DNA from: Pseudomonas koreensis
Lineage (GTDB): Bacteria; Pseudomonadota; Gammaproteobacteria; Pseudomonadales; Pseudomonadaceae
Direction: 5' to 3'
NCBI RefSeq assembly: GCF_024169245.1
Contig: NZ_JALJWP010000001.1
Coordinates: 2,295,501 to 2,359,500 of the forward strand
Length of the DNA: 64,000 bases
This document shows, piece by piece, positions 27,489 through 37,712 of this stretch. Position 1 is the stretch's first letter. The number at the start of each line of letters is the position of its first letter. The notes under the pieces are model-generated. The model was not told the DNA's origin and ran no database searches. It saw only the letters and a program-made list of their open reading frames with translations. A program made the position numbers and the translations under genes.

Positions 27489-28200
27489 ATTCATGTCCTT
27501 TTGAATGTGCGTTTTCACTCGCTCGAAAAGTGCGCACGGGTGGCGATGACATCCGTGTCACCAGCGAATGGTTGAGGTGTTTCAAGTTACCTCAGAGTGA
27601 CGGTTATAAAATCCGAGAAGCCCGTCAGTAACAGGGCGTTGTGTTGAAAGGATTTTCGCGGGCTGCTAACCGTGCACAGCGAATTCGTCCGGGCTGCTAG
27701 GAAATCTCCGACGCAAGAGTCGGAAGATCTTGCAGAACTGCTTTTCCGCCCTTTTAAACGCCCATAAAAAAGGCCGCTGCAAACGCAGCGGCCAAGGTAA
27801 GACGTTGGATCAAGGAGCTACAAATCAACGTCAGTGAACAGCGGGGCGGCAAACCGAAAACATCGATTTATCCAGAATCTGTAGCCAGTCGCTCACGCAT
27901 CCAGCGTAGCGGGCTTCGTGCTTTCCGACTTGGGTCGGGAAAGCGGGCTCAGAATACGGGCTTGAGTCCGTAGGAAAAATACCGATTCCAGACATGCACT
28001 GTTACGGGGCGCGCAACAGTCGTGTGCCCATGCATGGCGCTGATGATGCGCCATCCAGCCAGCCCATGACCCGCCCCAGGCCCCGCCGTACAAGGTCATT
28101 CATCCTTTCGAGCGACAACGCAAATACCTCCTTGGTGCGCTTATCGACCGCTTTCCCCGGCAGTAGGGTGGGGTCTTCTGTCACTCACCGGGGAAGACGC
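27489..28200. other. Long non-coding region between the toxin remnant and the DUF1302 gene
   Basis: These 712 bases have no convincing gene. They contain a leftward terminator-like hairpin (27766-27793) and short palindromes such as GACGCAAGAGTCGG near 27710. Overlapping open frames (for example complement 27893-28099) lack a ribosome-binding site and recognisable sequence. The DUF1302 promoter must be near its right end. Confidence 0.5.
27766..27793 (-). terminator. Orphan leftward terminator
   Basis: Read on the minus strand, GGCCGCTGCG, a TTTG loop and CAGCGGCC run into TTTTTTAT. No minus-strand gene lies just upstream (to the right), so it may close an unannotated RNA or small gene between about 27800 and 28190. 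Confidence 0.7.
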
Positions 28201-29994
28201 ATGACAAAAACAACAATGCGCGCCATCTTCACACCGCAGGCGCTGGCCGCTGCGGTAGCTCTGGGTTGCTGCGCCCAGGCACACGCGGTTGCCTTCAACA
28301 TCGGCGAAATCGAGGGCACCTTCGACTCGTCACTGTCGATCGGCGCGAGCTGGGGCCTGCGTGATGCCGACAGTTCGCTGGTCGGCACGGTCAATGGCGG
28401 CAGCGGACAATCCTCCACCGGTGACGACGGGCGCCTGAATTTCAAGAAGGGCGAGACCTTCTCGAAAATTTTCAAGGGCATCCACGACCTCGAACTGAAA
28501 TACGGCGACACCGGCGTGTTCGTCCGTGGCAAATACTGGTACGACTTCGAACTCAAGGACGAAGACCGCGAGTTCAAACAGATCAGCGACAGCGGTCGTA
28601 AGGAGGGCGCCAAGTCTTCCGGTGCGCAGATTCTCGATGCCTTCGTCTATCACAACTACGCCATCGCCGATTTGCCTGGGACCGTGCGGGCCGGCAAGCA
28701 GGTGGTGAGCTGGGGCGAAAGTACCTTCATCGGCAACTCGATCAACAGCATCAACCCGATCGACGTCTCGGCATTCCGGCGTCCTGGTGCGGAGATCAAG
28801 GAAGGCCTGATCCCGGTGAACATGCTGTTCGGTTCGCAGAGCCTGACCGACAAGCTCTCGGTAGAAGGCTTCTATCAACTGGAATGGGACCAGACCGTTC
28901 TCGACAACTGCGGCACGTTCTTCGGCGTCGATGTAGCGGCGGACGGTTGCAACAACGGCTACACCGTCGGCAGTCCGGCGGTGGCGCCACTGGTGCCACT
29001 GACCACCGCGTTCGGCCAAGGCATTCAGGTCACCCGCGAAGGCGTGGTGATCCCCCGTGGCGGCGATCGCGACGCGCGGGATTCCGGGCAGTGGGGCACG
29101 GCGCTGCGCTGGCTCGGCGAAGACACCGAATACGGACTCTACTTCATGAACTACCACAGTCGTACGCCAACGGTCGGCACCACCACGGCCGGACTTTCGA
29201 CACTCGCGGCGTTGCCTGGCATGGTCGGTATCGCCAATGGCCTCGCGCCCGGCAGCGGTGCGGGGCTGGCGCAAAGCGTGATGCTGGGGCGCGGTCAGTA
29301 CTACCTTGAATACCCGGAAGACATTCGCCTGTACGGCGCCAGTTTCTCAACCACTCTGCCGACCGGCACCGCGTGGACCGGTGAGATCAGCTACCGGCCG
29401 AACGCGCCGGTGCAGGTCAACACCAACGATCTCACCCTGGCACTGGTCAACCCTATTGCCGGCGGCACCGCATCGCCACTTGCCACGTCACCGGGTGCGG
29501 ACAACAAAGGCTACCGGCGCAAGGAAGTCACGCAGATCCAGAGCACCCTCACGCACTTCTTCGACCAGGTGCTGGGCGCCGAGCGCCTGACCGTGGTCGG
29601 CGAAGCGGCGGTGGTGCATGTCGGTGGTCTGGAGTCACGCAGTGAGTTGCGTTATGGCCGAGATTCGGTCTACGGCCAGTACGGTTTCGGCGGCGACACC
29701 GACGGTTTCGTTACCTCGACATCGTGGGGCTATCGCGCCCGGGCAATTCTCGATTACGCCAACGTCATCGGCGGGATCAACCTCAAGCCCAACCTGTCGT
29801 GGTCGCACGACGTCGCCGGTTACGGCCCCAACGGCCTGTTCAACGAAGGCGCTAAAGCCATCAGCTTCGGTGTTGATGCCGACTACCGCAACACCTACAC
29901 CGCGAGCCTCAGTTACACCGACTTTTTCGGTGGCGATTACAACGTCCTCGAAGACCGTGACTTCGTGGCCCTGAGCTTCGGCGTGAACTTCTGA
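28201..29994 (+). CDS. DUF1302 outer-membrane-type protein
   Basis: The protein is 597 residues from the ATG at 28201, with a signal peptide (to AHAVAFNIGEIEGTFD), then the DUF1302 pattern: SIGASWGLRDAD, GTVRAGKQVVSWGESTF and a beta-rich body ending YNVLEDRDFVALSFGVNF, an aromatic C-terminal barrel signature. DUF1302 proteins are thought to be outer-membrane porin-like proteins and are paired with DUF1329 proteins near hydrophobic-compound and ester metabolism genes. DUF1329 follows 23 bases later. Exact cargo unknown. Confidence 0.87.
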   Translation: MTKTTMRAIFTPQALAAAVALGCCAQAHAVAFNIGEIEGTFDSSLSIGASWGLRDADSSLVGTVNGGSGQSSTGDDGRLNFKKGETFSKIFKGIHDLELKYGDTGVFVRGKYWYDFELKDEDREFKQISDSGRKEGAKSSGAQILDAFVYHNYAIADLPGTVRAGKQVVSWGESTFIGNSINSINPIDVSAFRRPGAEIKEGLIPVNMLFGSQSLTDKLSVEGFYQLEWDQTVLDNCGTFFGVDVAADGCNNGYTVGSPAVAPLVPLTTAFGQGIQVTREGVVIPRGGDRDARDSGQWGTALRWLGEDTEYGLYFMNYHSRTPTVGTTTAGLSTLAALPGMVGIANGLAPGSGAGLAQSVMLGRGQYYLEYPEDIRLYGASFSTTLPTGTAWTGEISYRPNAPVQVNTNDLTLALVNPIAGGTASPLATSPGADNKGYRRKEVTQIQSTLTHFFDQVLGAERLTVVGEAAVVHVGGLESRSELRYGRDSVYGQYGFGGDTDGFVTSTSWGYRARAILDYANVIGGINLKPNLSWSHDVAGYGPNGLFNEGAKAISFGVDADYRNTYTASLSYTDFFGGDYNVLEDRDFVALSFGVNF

Positions 29995-30017
29995 TCTGCC
30001 CGAGAAGGATGACTGCA

Positions 30018-31385
30018 ATGCGCAAAATGATTCTGCAATGTGGCGTGCTGGCCTTGAGTCTGCTGGCGGCCAACGTGATGGCGGCGGTGTCGCCGGATGA
30101 AGCGAACAAACTCGGCACCAGCCTGACCCCGCTCGGTGCCGAGAAGGCCGGTAATGCGGACGGATCGATTCCGGCGTGGACCGGCGGCATTCCGAAAAAC
30201 GCTGGCGCGGTCGACAGCAAAGGCTTCCTCGCCGACCCCTTCGCCAACGAAAAACCGCTGTTCACCATCACTGCGGCGAACGTCGAGCAATACAAAAGCA
30301 AGCTCTCCGATGGCCAGGTGGCGATGTTCAAACGCTACCCGGAAACCTACAAGATCCCGGTTTACCCAACTCACCGCACCGTGGGCGCGCCGGCGGAAAT
30401 CTACGAGTCGGCCAAGCGCAGCGCGCTGAACGTCAACGCCATCAACGACGGCAACGGTCTGGCCAATTTCACCGGCAACCGCTACTACGCCTTCCCGATT
30501 CCGAAGAACGGCGTCGAGGTGCTGTGGAATCACATCACCCGCTATCACGGCGGCAATTTGCGGCGGATCATCACCCAGGTCACGCCGCAGACCAATGGTA
30601 GCTACACGCCGATCCGCTTCGAGGAAGAGATCGCCGTGCCGCAACTGATGAAGGACATCGACCCGGAAAAAGCCGCCAACGTGCTGACCTTCTTCAAGCA
30701 ATCGGTGACCGCCCCGGCGCGGCTGGCCGGTAACGTGCTGCTGGTCCATGAAACCCTCGATCAGGTGAAGGAACCGCGTCTGGCGTGGATCTATAACGCC
30801 GGTCAGCGCCGGGTCCGCCGCGCGCCGCAAGTGGCTTATGACGGCCCGGGTACCGCAGCCGATGGCCTGCGCACCTCCGACAATTTCGACATGTTCTCCG
30901 GCGCGCCGGATCGCTACGACTGGAAACTGGTCGGCAAGAAGGAAATGTACATTCCCTACAACAGCTACAAGCTTGATTCGCCGAAGCTCAAGTACGACGA
31001 CATCGTCAAGGCCGGGCATATCAATCAGGACCTGACCCGCTACGAACTGCACCGGGTATGGGAAGTGATAGGCACAGTGAAACCGAACGAGCGGCACATC
31101 TATGCCAAGCGCCACATGTACATCGACGAGGACAGCTGGCAAGTGGCACTGGCCGATCATTACGACGGCCGCGGGCAACTGTGGCGCGTCGCCGAAGGAC
31201 ACGCGCAGTACTACTACGATCATCAGGCCCAGGCCTACACGCTGGAAGCGCTCTACGACATCATCGCCGGCCGCTACATTGCGTTGGGCATGAAAAACGA
31301 AGAGAAGCACAGCTTCGAATTCGGCTTTGAAGCCAAGGCCGCCGACTACACCCCATCGGCCCTGCGCGCCGAGGGCGTGCGCTAA
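30018..31385 (+). CDS. DUF1329 periplasmic protein
   Basis: The 455-residue protein from the ATG at 30018 has a signal peptide ending ANVMAAVSPDEANKLG and the DUF1329 core (GKLTP-like LGTSLTPLGAEKAGN, GSIPAWTGGI, FPIPKNGVEVLWNH and GLRTSDNFDMFSGAPDRY). The family has a LolA/LolB-like fold and may ferry a lipid or hydrophobic ligand across the periplasm to or from the DUF1302 partner (inference). AGAAGGA sits nine bases upstream of 30018; the ATG at 30009 overlaps that ribosome-binding site and is rejected. Confidence 0.87.
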   Translation: MRKMILQCGVLALSLLAANVMAAVSPDEANKLGTSLTPLGAEKAGNADGSIPAWTGGIPKNAGAVDSKGFLADPFANEKPLFTITAANVEQYKSKLSDGQVAMFKRYPETYKIPVYPTHRTVGAPAEIYESAKRSALNVNAINDGNGLANFTGNRYYAFPIPKNGVEVLWNHITRYHGGNLRRIITQVTPQTNGSYTPIRFEEEIAVPQLMKDIDPEKAANVLTFFKQSVTAPARLAGNVLLVHETLDQVKEPRLAWIYNAGQRRVRRAPQVAYDGPGTAADGLRTSDNFDMFSGAPDRYDWKLVGKKEMYIPYNSYKLDSPKLKYDDIVKAGHINQDLTRYELHRVWEVIGTVKPNERHIYAKRHMYIDEDSWQVALADHYDGRGQLWRVAEGHAQYYYDHQAQAYTLEALYDIIAGRYIALGMKNEEKHSFEFGFEAKAADYTPSALRAEGVR

Positions 31386-31407
31386 CGGTTCTTCAACACC
31401 GCTGGAC

Positions 31408-31437
31408 AAAAGGCGACCGCACGGTCGCCTTTTTTAT
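31408..31437 (+). terminator. Rho-independent terminator after DUF1329
   Basis: AAAGGCGACC, loop GCAC, GGTCGCCTTTTTTAT, 23 bases after the stop. It separates DUF1302-DUF1329 from the MalT-like regulator, which must have its own promoter. Confidence 0.9.
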
Positions 31438-31523
31438 GGTCATCAATCAGCGTGCTGAATACTCGTCAACAAGCTCGCGGTAGAGGGCTAGGGTGAGCGC
31501 ACAACGATAAGAAGGCTCACCCG

Positions 31524-34079
31524 ATGACCGCCATGACAGCATGCCTGAATCGACCCGGATTTGTGCCCAGGCTTTCTTCACATCATCAGCCTCGCGCTCG
31601 CTTGAGCGAACCGTTGCTGGCATCAAGCGCGCGGGTCAGGCTGTTGTGTGCGCCCGCAGGCAGTGGAAAAACCGCACTGCTGACCGAATGTCTTCTGCAA
31701 GTGCGCCCGGAGTGCGAGGCAATCTGGCTACCGCTGGCGGGAGTTGCGCTCAACCCCGAGGAATTCTCTTTGCGTCTGACTCGGGCGCTCGGGCTCGTCG
31801 AAGGCCTCGACGTTACGCAACTGATGGCGGAGCTGGCAGATTGGTCGAGGCCGACTTCGCTATTTATCGACGATTACAGTCGTCTGCCGGATCCGGCGCT
31901 GGATGCGCTACTGGATCGTTTGCTGACGGTCAGCAGCCCGGCAATCACCTGGTGGATCAGCACTCGCCGCCGGCCGCAGTGCAACTGGCCGCGCCTGTTG
32001 CTCGATGACGAACTCTACGAATCCGAGCACGCCAGCCTCGCGCTGACGCACGATGAAGTTGTATCGGTGTTGTGCCCTTTGCCGCCAGACCAGGCGGACC
32101 GTGTCGCTACTCGTATCATCCAGCGTACCGGCGGTTGGTGTGCGGGTGCGCGCATGGCGCTCCTGCAAAAATGCGACTGGTCGCAAAACCTGCAGCCGCA
32201 GCAGCGTGTCGACACTCTGCTCGATTACCTGCAGCACGAACTGTTCAGCAACCTGACGCCGGAGCAGGATGAGGCATGGCGAGTTCTGGCTCACCTGCCG
32301 CGGTTCAACGCGCAGTTATGCGAGCATTTGTTCGGTCCCGGTGAAGGCGCGCAGCTGCTGCATGATCTGCAAGTGCTGGGCTGCTTTATCGAGCCATGGC
32401 AACAATCCGCTGACTGGCTACAGGTGTTCAGCCCGCTGTCGCGAATCATGCAGGAGTCACATTGGCCGTGTGCGCGTTCCTGGCACCGGCGCGCCTGTCA
32501 GTGGTTCACCGCGACGCAGGATTGGCGAGCAGCGTTCGAGCAGGCGTTGTTGGCCGAGGAGTACGAAACCGCCGTAAGCCTGTTGCAGCATTTGAGCTTC
32601 GAAGATTTGTTCGAAGACCAGATCGTGGTCCTGCTGTTGCGCTTGCATGAGAGTCAAAGCCAGCAGCTGACCCTGATGACACCGCAGTTGATCGGGCTGG
32701 TCACGGGGGCGTTGCTGTTCGCCGGCCGATTCGAACACGCCGGGCAATGCCTGGCCCATCTTGCCCGATTCATGCCACAGCCGACAGCGCAGCTGGAGCA
32801 GCAATTGCTGGCACGCTGGCAAGCACAACAAGGCTGGCTCTGGCACCTGCAAGGGCAGATGGAGCCGGCGCGCGTCTGTTTTCAGGAGGCGTTGTCGGCG
32901 TTGGCTGCCGATGCCTGGCAGGCGCGTTCGATGTGCCTGTCGGCACTGACCCAGCAGGCGTTACTGTGCGGTGAACTCGATCAGGCCCATGCCCTCAACC
33001 GTGAAGCTCTGTGCCTGGCGCGTGCGCACGGCTCCCTGCTGTTCGAAGGGTTGCTCGAGCTTGACCATGCGCAATGGCTCGAGCAGCGAGGAGCGCCATT
33101 GCGCGCCGAAAGTCTACTGGTGGACATCGAGCACTTGCTGCGCCAGCGCGTCATGGTACCCACGCCGCTGCTGGGCCGGATTGCGCTGCGCCGCGGACGG
33201 CTGGCGCTGTGCATGGGCCTTGAAGCGCAGGCTGCGGATCTGTTCAGCCGCGGCCTTGAAGATTGCTTGCGCAGTCAAGACAAACGCGTCTTGTATGGTT
33301 ACTTGGGGCAGGCGCAACTGGCCGGCAATCGAGGCGATTATGCCCGCGCTTTTGAACGCCTGCGCGAGGCCGAAAGGGTCATGCAGCAGCGACAGATTCC
33401 CGATACGGTCTATCGCGGTGTCGTGTTGCAGGTCAGCAGCCAGTTCTGGTTGCAGCAGGGCCGGCCGCAACGGGTGCAGGAGGCGTTGAGCCGGCTGTTA
33501 CGGCATTACCGCGGCCCTTGTGCCCTGCAGGCACCTCCTGCCACCTTCGAGCTGATTACCCGTATCGAATATCTGCTGGCCTGCGCGAATGCACAGTCGA
33601 ATCCCTGCGACAACACTCTGCCGACGGTAGAAACATTGTTAAAAAGGGCCCAGGCCAAGGGCATGCTGACGATGGAGACTGAGTTACTCCTGGTCATTGC
33701 GCAGCTGGCCGAGTCGCAGGGCAGCAGTGCAATGGCGCAGCAAGCTTTACAGCGCGCGCGGATGCTGGCCGAGCGCTGTTTTCTGCATCAAGCCATGCGG
33801 GAGTGGCAATTGCGCCGGGGTCATGTAGTTACAGGGCCGCTCATGGCAGTTGCGACTTCGCAACCTGAGGGTGACGGCCCTTCCTCAGGCCTTAGTCGCC
33901 GGGAACGCGAAGTGCTTGTGTTGATTGCACAAGGTGCTTCGAATCAGCAAGTTGCCGATCAACTTTATATATCGTTACATACGGTCAAGACGCATGCCAG
34001 ACGAATTAACGGTAAGTTGGGTGTGGAACGCAGGACCCAAGCTGTAGCGAGGGCAAAGGCAATGGGTATATTGGGCTAG
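31524..34079 (+). CDS. LuxR-family transcriptional regulator, MalT-like (LAL type)
   Basis: The 851-residue protein has the three parts of a large ATP-binding LuxR regulator: an N-terminal ATPase with Walker A APAGSGKTALL (43-53), a long middle of TPR-like helical repeats (about 390-760), and a C-terminal LuxR helix-turn-helix in LSRREREVLVLIAQGA and NQQVADQLYISLHTVKTHARR (about 790-835). The ATG at 31524 follows AAGAAGG. Such proteins bind an inducer through the TPR part and activate neighbouring genes. DUF1302-DUF1329 upstream or the giant protein downstream are the obvious candidates. Confidence 0.9.
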   Translation: MTAMTACLNRPGFVPRLSSHHQPRARLSEPLLASSARVRLLCAPAGSGKTALLTECLLQVRPECEAIWLPLAGVALNPEEFSLRLTRALGLVEGLDVTQLMAELADWSRPTSLFIDDYSRLPDPALDALLDRLLTVSSPAITWWISTRRRPQCNWPRLLLDDELYESEHASLALTHDEVVSVLCPLPPDQADRVATRIIQRTGGWCAGARMALLQKCDWSQNLQPQQRVDTLLDYLQHELFSNLTPEQDEAWRVLAHLPRFNAQLCEHLFGPGEGAQLLHDLQVLGCFIEPWQQSADWLQVFSPLSRIMQESHWPCARSWHRRACQWFTATQDWRAAFEQALLAEEYETAVSLLQHLSFEDLFEDQIVVLLLRLHESQSQQLTLMTPQLIGLVTGALLFAGRFEHAGQCLAHLARFMPQPTAQLEQQLLARWQAQQGWLWHLQGQMEPARVCFQEALSALAADAWQARSMCLSALTQQALLCGELDQAHALNREALCLARAHGSLLFEGLLELDHAQWLEQRGAPLRAESLLVDIEHLLRQRVMVPTPLLGRIALRRGRLALCMGLEAQAADLFSRGLEDCLRSQDKRVLYGYLGQAQLAGNRGDYARAFERLREAERVMQQRQIPDTVYRGVVLQVSSQFWLQQGRPQRVQEALSRLLRHYRGPCALQAPPATFELITRIEYLLACANAQSNPCDNTLPTVETLLKRAQAKGMLTMETELLLVIAQLAESQGSSAMAQQALQRARMLAERCFLHQAMREWQLRRGHVVTGPLMAVATSQPEGDGPSSGLSRREREVLVLIAQGASNQQVADQLYISLHTVKTHARRINGKLGVERRTQAVARAKAMGILG

Positions 34080-34231
34080 GAAAGTTATGGTTGTGTTGGC
34101 GTTGTTATGTCTTTTTGTTGTGCATGGTTTGTAAAGCATTGGCGCTTTTGGTTAGTTGAAAAAAGATCTACCTTGCAACTATCTGCAGTGGCTGCAATAC
34201 GCAGCTCTGGATAATCAAGCAAGGACATGCT

Positions 34232-37200
34232 GTGAGTAAGTTATTCAAAAGTTTGATGCGCAATTCTTTTGCTGAGCTGGTTTCCTGGACTGATGAGTGG
34301 GAGAAGGCGAGTCGGGCCAAGTCCGACCTTTATGCAATTATCGATAATATTCCGACTGTTCGGACTATTCTAGGTAATATGCTCGAAAGCGAATTGAAGC
34401 GTTTAGGTAAGAGCATTGATATCGATAAGGTCTATGTCAATACGGACAATGCTTTTCCTGCCAGCAAAAACCGCCCGACGGGTACGCTTCATGAAGTGGT
34501 TTTTCATTGTCTGAATAACAATGTGACGCCTGCCTACATCCATGGCGGTGACGGAGTTTTTTTTCTGCCTGATACGCTGAATGATCAATTCAAAGTCAGC
34601 GGGCTGAATCTTTTGATTGTTGAGGATTTGATTGAATTCGCCTCTGCGGGACTGGAAAAAAAACTGCGAACCGAGCTGCAAAGGTTTTGGGCGGCTGCGG
34701 TGCATCCCCCACATGGCGACAGCGCGGCGTTGTCCAATAAGCAGGCGTTTGTCCAGGCTTATGGCTTGCTCACAAGTGCAGAGTTGTCGCTGTCGGTCAT
34801 GGCCAACAACTTTGATGTGCAATGGGGCGAGCGTTTCGCTTGGCTGCTCGACTCGGAGAGCGGCCAGGGAATGTATGAAGTCAACCTGCGGGGAGGGCGG
34901 GATTATCTCGAATCGCTGCAGCCCTGTTTCGTCCTCGACAACGCCGAGCGTTCGGATACAGGAATGACGCTGGTTGATGAGTCAACCGGTTACCTCATGC
35001 ACACGCCGGAAAACGGCTTCGAATTTTTCGAAAAAAACACCGACCTGCATAGCAAGCTACAAGCTCGATTGTCCGTGGACAGCAGTCAGATACAGTACCT
35101 CAAAGCCACGCAAGGTCCGCATGCCTATTGTGCTGAGGCGCATCTCAAAGGTCAGCTGGAAAGCGTATCGTCGCTCTTGGAAAGCCGTGATCAACTGGAA
35201 GGTACGCTGATGTCGGTGCTGCAGGATAATCAACGCATGCATGTGCTGCGTTATGGCTTGGACACCCGCTTCCTGTTGTTGTGGGCTGCATTGAAGCGTA
35301 TAGAGTGGCCGAATTGGGTGAAGAATGCTGGCAACGCCGTTCAAAAACGCTACAGCGAACTAGAGGACTCGAAGGATCAATATCAGGTCGGGTTTCAAAC
35401 GGCCTACAACGCATGCTTCTCGTTCAAGGATTACGTACTGCGTACGTTTTCCGAGTGGGCAGACAGGGTGCTGGGCGAAACGCTTGATCCGGAAGCAATC
35501 ACTGTACAGAGCTCGTATACCTTGCAAATTGCAGGTCGCAGCATTGAACAGGAAGAGTCGCGAACGCTCACTGAGTTCATGGTCTTCGGTCTGCATGACA
35601 ACGCTTACAAAGCCAAATTGAATATTGTCGGCTTGCCAAGCGGAAGCCGTTTTACTGCCTATGCGCTTGAGCAATGGTTAGAGAATCGAAACTTGCGTCT
35701 GGATTATGTAAACGATCTTGCACCTTATCCTTCCGGGCATTATCAGACTGCTTATCGTGACTATCTTTTCAGTCTGATGGAGTTCGCACTGTTTATCGCT
35801 CGTCAGTCGGGTGAGTTAAACGACACGGATGCGAAAGTCATTGCTCGCGCGCTCGCCAACGATGCCTCGGTCCAGATTCGCGGCTTGAAATTCTGGCGCG
35901 GGCCAGCGTTGAAGGAGGTTCTGGTTTTTACTGCGCAAGGATATTCAGGCTATCTGGTGTTTTTGCCTACCGCTGACGGTGCGTTCATTTTCCGCAAGTT
36001 TGCCAATGTGTTCGATATGAACACCTCGGTTGAATCTGCTTTGTCTGCGGACCGTGAATACGCGGCATTATTGATTCATCCCGCCTATCTGCACGAGATG
36101 GGTGTCTCGCTTGGCGGCCATGGTTATCGTTACAAACTGGACGCCACCCAGGCGGATTTGTACTTGGATGCCAAAGCGCCATTGGCTGACTATGTCAATG
36201 TCGCTTATCGCGCAGAGCTAGCCCTGCACAAGGCGATTGCGCCGGTAGGTTATCGAGCACTGGGGTTCGAGGGCCGCAAGCGCTATACCCGGTTACAGAC
36301 CGAATTAAAGGCACTCTCGACCGTTGATACCCGAGACAACGGCTTTCCTCCATTCGAGCAATTCACTTATGACTCGGTGAAAATCCACATCGAAGAGATT
36401 CTGCGCGCACGTGGAATGCAGGTTGATGTTGATCCTGACCGGATAATCGTGCAGACCGAAGAGTTTCGCAAAAGCGTCACTGATCTCCTGATCGAAGGGC
36501 TCGCATTTTACGCGGTAGATCCTGCCTATGAAACCAAGTTCAGTCCCCGATATTATTTGCTGAATGGCCACCCGGCCATCGATAAACTGGATATTCGCGA
36601 TCTGTCATCGCTGTCGAAAACGTTCCGCGCGGGCGATCGCTATTCCGCAATGCTGAAAGCGCAATACCTGGACAAGACACATCCCGACTATGCGTTCAAA
36701 CGTGCTGTGCATGCTCGGAAAGTTCGTTGTGAAATGCATTGCAATGCCTTTGCTGATTTCATCAGTGGCAGGTTGTCAAATGACGTTTTTGCTGCTGTTC
36801 AGCGGGTGGTTAACAGTCTCAAGGAAAGCGGCGGTTATCAACGGATCACAGATAGCGTCAGCGAGGGGGATGAAGGGTTATATAAGTTCAATATTCACAA
36901 CTTGGGTTTAACGACAGCCTGGGACCGTACGGTGGGCGGTGTCTATATATTCCGCATTAAACTATCGTCGGGATTCTTTGACTTGCTCTATACACCTGAC
37001 GCTCCCGATCTTGTCAGCTTTCGACCTATAGCGGAGTTTATTCCCTCGATTCGTTTTCGCCAGGGCCCGTTCAGGGAGTACTACATCAAGCGGATACTGC
37101 TCGTTGATCAAAAGGTGATCAACGATTACTTTGACGACCTTGCCGCGACGCTTGATAACAAGCCGGTGATCCGCACGCAGAACCGGGCCAAACTGCCCGA

Positions 37201-37681
37201 CCTGTATACTTTTCATGATGAACATGTTCGGCGCGTGCTCAGCGATATCGATGAGCGCACCACCAGCTTGAACGAGATGATCGCCGGTCTCATTTACGAT
37301 AACGTGCTGAAAGCCGCGAGCATTGTGAGCCTGCTGGTACCTCCGATCGGCACGGTGGTAGTGGCCGTTCAGATGATGAAAAGCCTTTACGACGGCGCAC
37401 AGGCGCACAGGCGTGGTGATTACTCCGCCGCGCTGGGCCATGTAAAAGACATGGTGATCGGGCTGGTGACGCTGGGCAAGGCCGCAGCGGCGGGCGCCCC
37501 TGTCAAAACAGCCAACCAGGCGCAAAGATCGTTCCTGAGTTTATTCAAGGATGCGCGTACGGTCGCGGAACTGGCGACTTATTACACTGGCCACGACACA
37601 CCGAAAGAAGTTCTGGTCGGCTTCTTCAACACGCTGATGGAAAGCGCCGATTCGGCATTGAGCAAAACAACCGTCCACTGA
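34232..37681 (+). CDS. Giant internally repeated protein, probable dermonecrotic-toxin-domain (DUF6543-type) family
   Basis: The 1149-residue protein has three similar segments of a Lys/Leu helix, then LD/ID-x-D-x-x-x-V-x-T/S: near residues 43-72 (LGKSIDIDKVYVNT), 399-429 (LGETLDPEAITVQS) and 716-745 (RGMQVDVDPDRIIVQT), each leading to a mixed alpha/beta stretch. A C-terminal helical hydrophobic region (about 1014-1095, VSLLVPPIGTVVVAVQMMK and RGDYSAALGHVKDMVIGL) resembles the membrane segment of DUF6543/Mcf-like toxins. No signal peptide is seen. Base composition is more AT-rich than its neighbours, with AT-rich flanks, which suggests acquisition. The family call rests on pattern memory. Confidence 0.6.
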   Translation: MSKLFKSLMRNSFAELVSWTDEWEKASRAKSDLYAIIDNIPTVRTILGNMLESELKRLGKSIDIDKVYVNTDNAFPASKNRPTGTLHEVVFHCLNNNVTPAYIHGGDGVFFLPDTLNDQFKVSGLNLLIVEDLIEFASAGLEKKLRTELQRFWAAAVHPPHGDSAALSNKQAFVQAYGLLTSAELSLSVMANNFDVQWGERFAWLLDSESGQGMYEVNLRGGRDYLESLQPCFVLDNAERSDTGMTLVDESTGYLMHTPENGFEFFEKNTDLHSKLQARLSVDSSQIQYLKATQGPHAYCAEAHLKGQLESVSSLLESRDQLEGTLMSVLQDNQRMHVLRYGLDTRFLLLWAALKRIEWPNWVKNAGNAVQKRYSELEDSKDQYQVGFQTAYNACFSFKDYVLRTFSEWADRVLGETLDPEAITVQSSYTLQIAGRSIEQEESRTLTEFMVFGLHDNAYKAKLNIVGLPSGSRFTAYALEQWLENRNLRLDYVNDLAPYPSGHYQTAYRDYLFSLMEFALFIARQSGELNDTDAKVIARALANDASVQIRGLKFWRGPALKEVLVFTAQGYSGYLVFLPTADGAFIFRKFANVFDMNTSVESALSADREYAALLIHPAYLHEMGVSLGGHGYRYKLDATQADLYLDAKAPLADYVNVAYRAELALHKAIAPVGYRALGFEGRKRYTRLQTELKALSTVDTRDNGFPPFEQFTYDSVKIHIEEILRARGMQVDVDPDRIIVQTEEFRKSVTDLLIEGLAFYAVDPAYETKFSPRYYLLNGHPAIDKLDIRDLSSLSKTFRAGDRYSAMLKAQYLDKTHPDYAFKRAVHARKVRCEMHCNAFADFISGRLSNDVFAAVQRVVNSLKESGGYQRITDSVSEGDEGLYKFNIHNLGLTTAWDRTVGGVYIFRIKLSSGFFDLLYTPDAPDLVSFRPIAEFIPSIRFRQGPFREYYIKRILLVDQKVINDYFDDLAATLDNKPVIRTQNRAKLPDLYTFHDEHVRRVLSDIDERTTSLNEMIAGLIYDNVLKAASIVSLLVPPIGTVVVAVQMMKSLYDGAQAHRRGDYSAALGHVKDMVIGLVTLGKAAAAGAPVKTANQAQRSFLSLFKDARTVAELATYYTGHDTPKEVLVGFFNTLMESADSALSKTTVH

Positions 37682-37712
37682 GTTTTCAGCACTCATATTG
37701 TTTTTTCATGAG

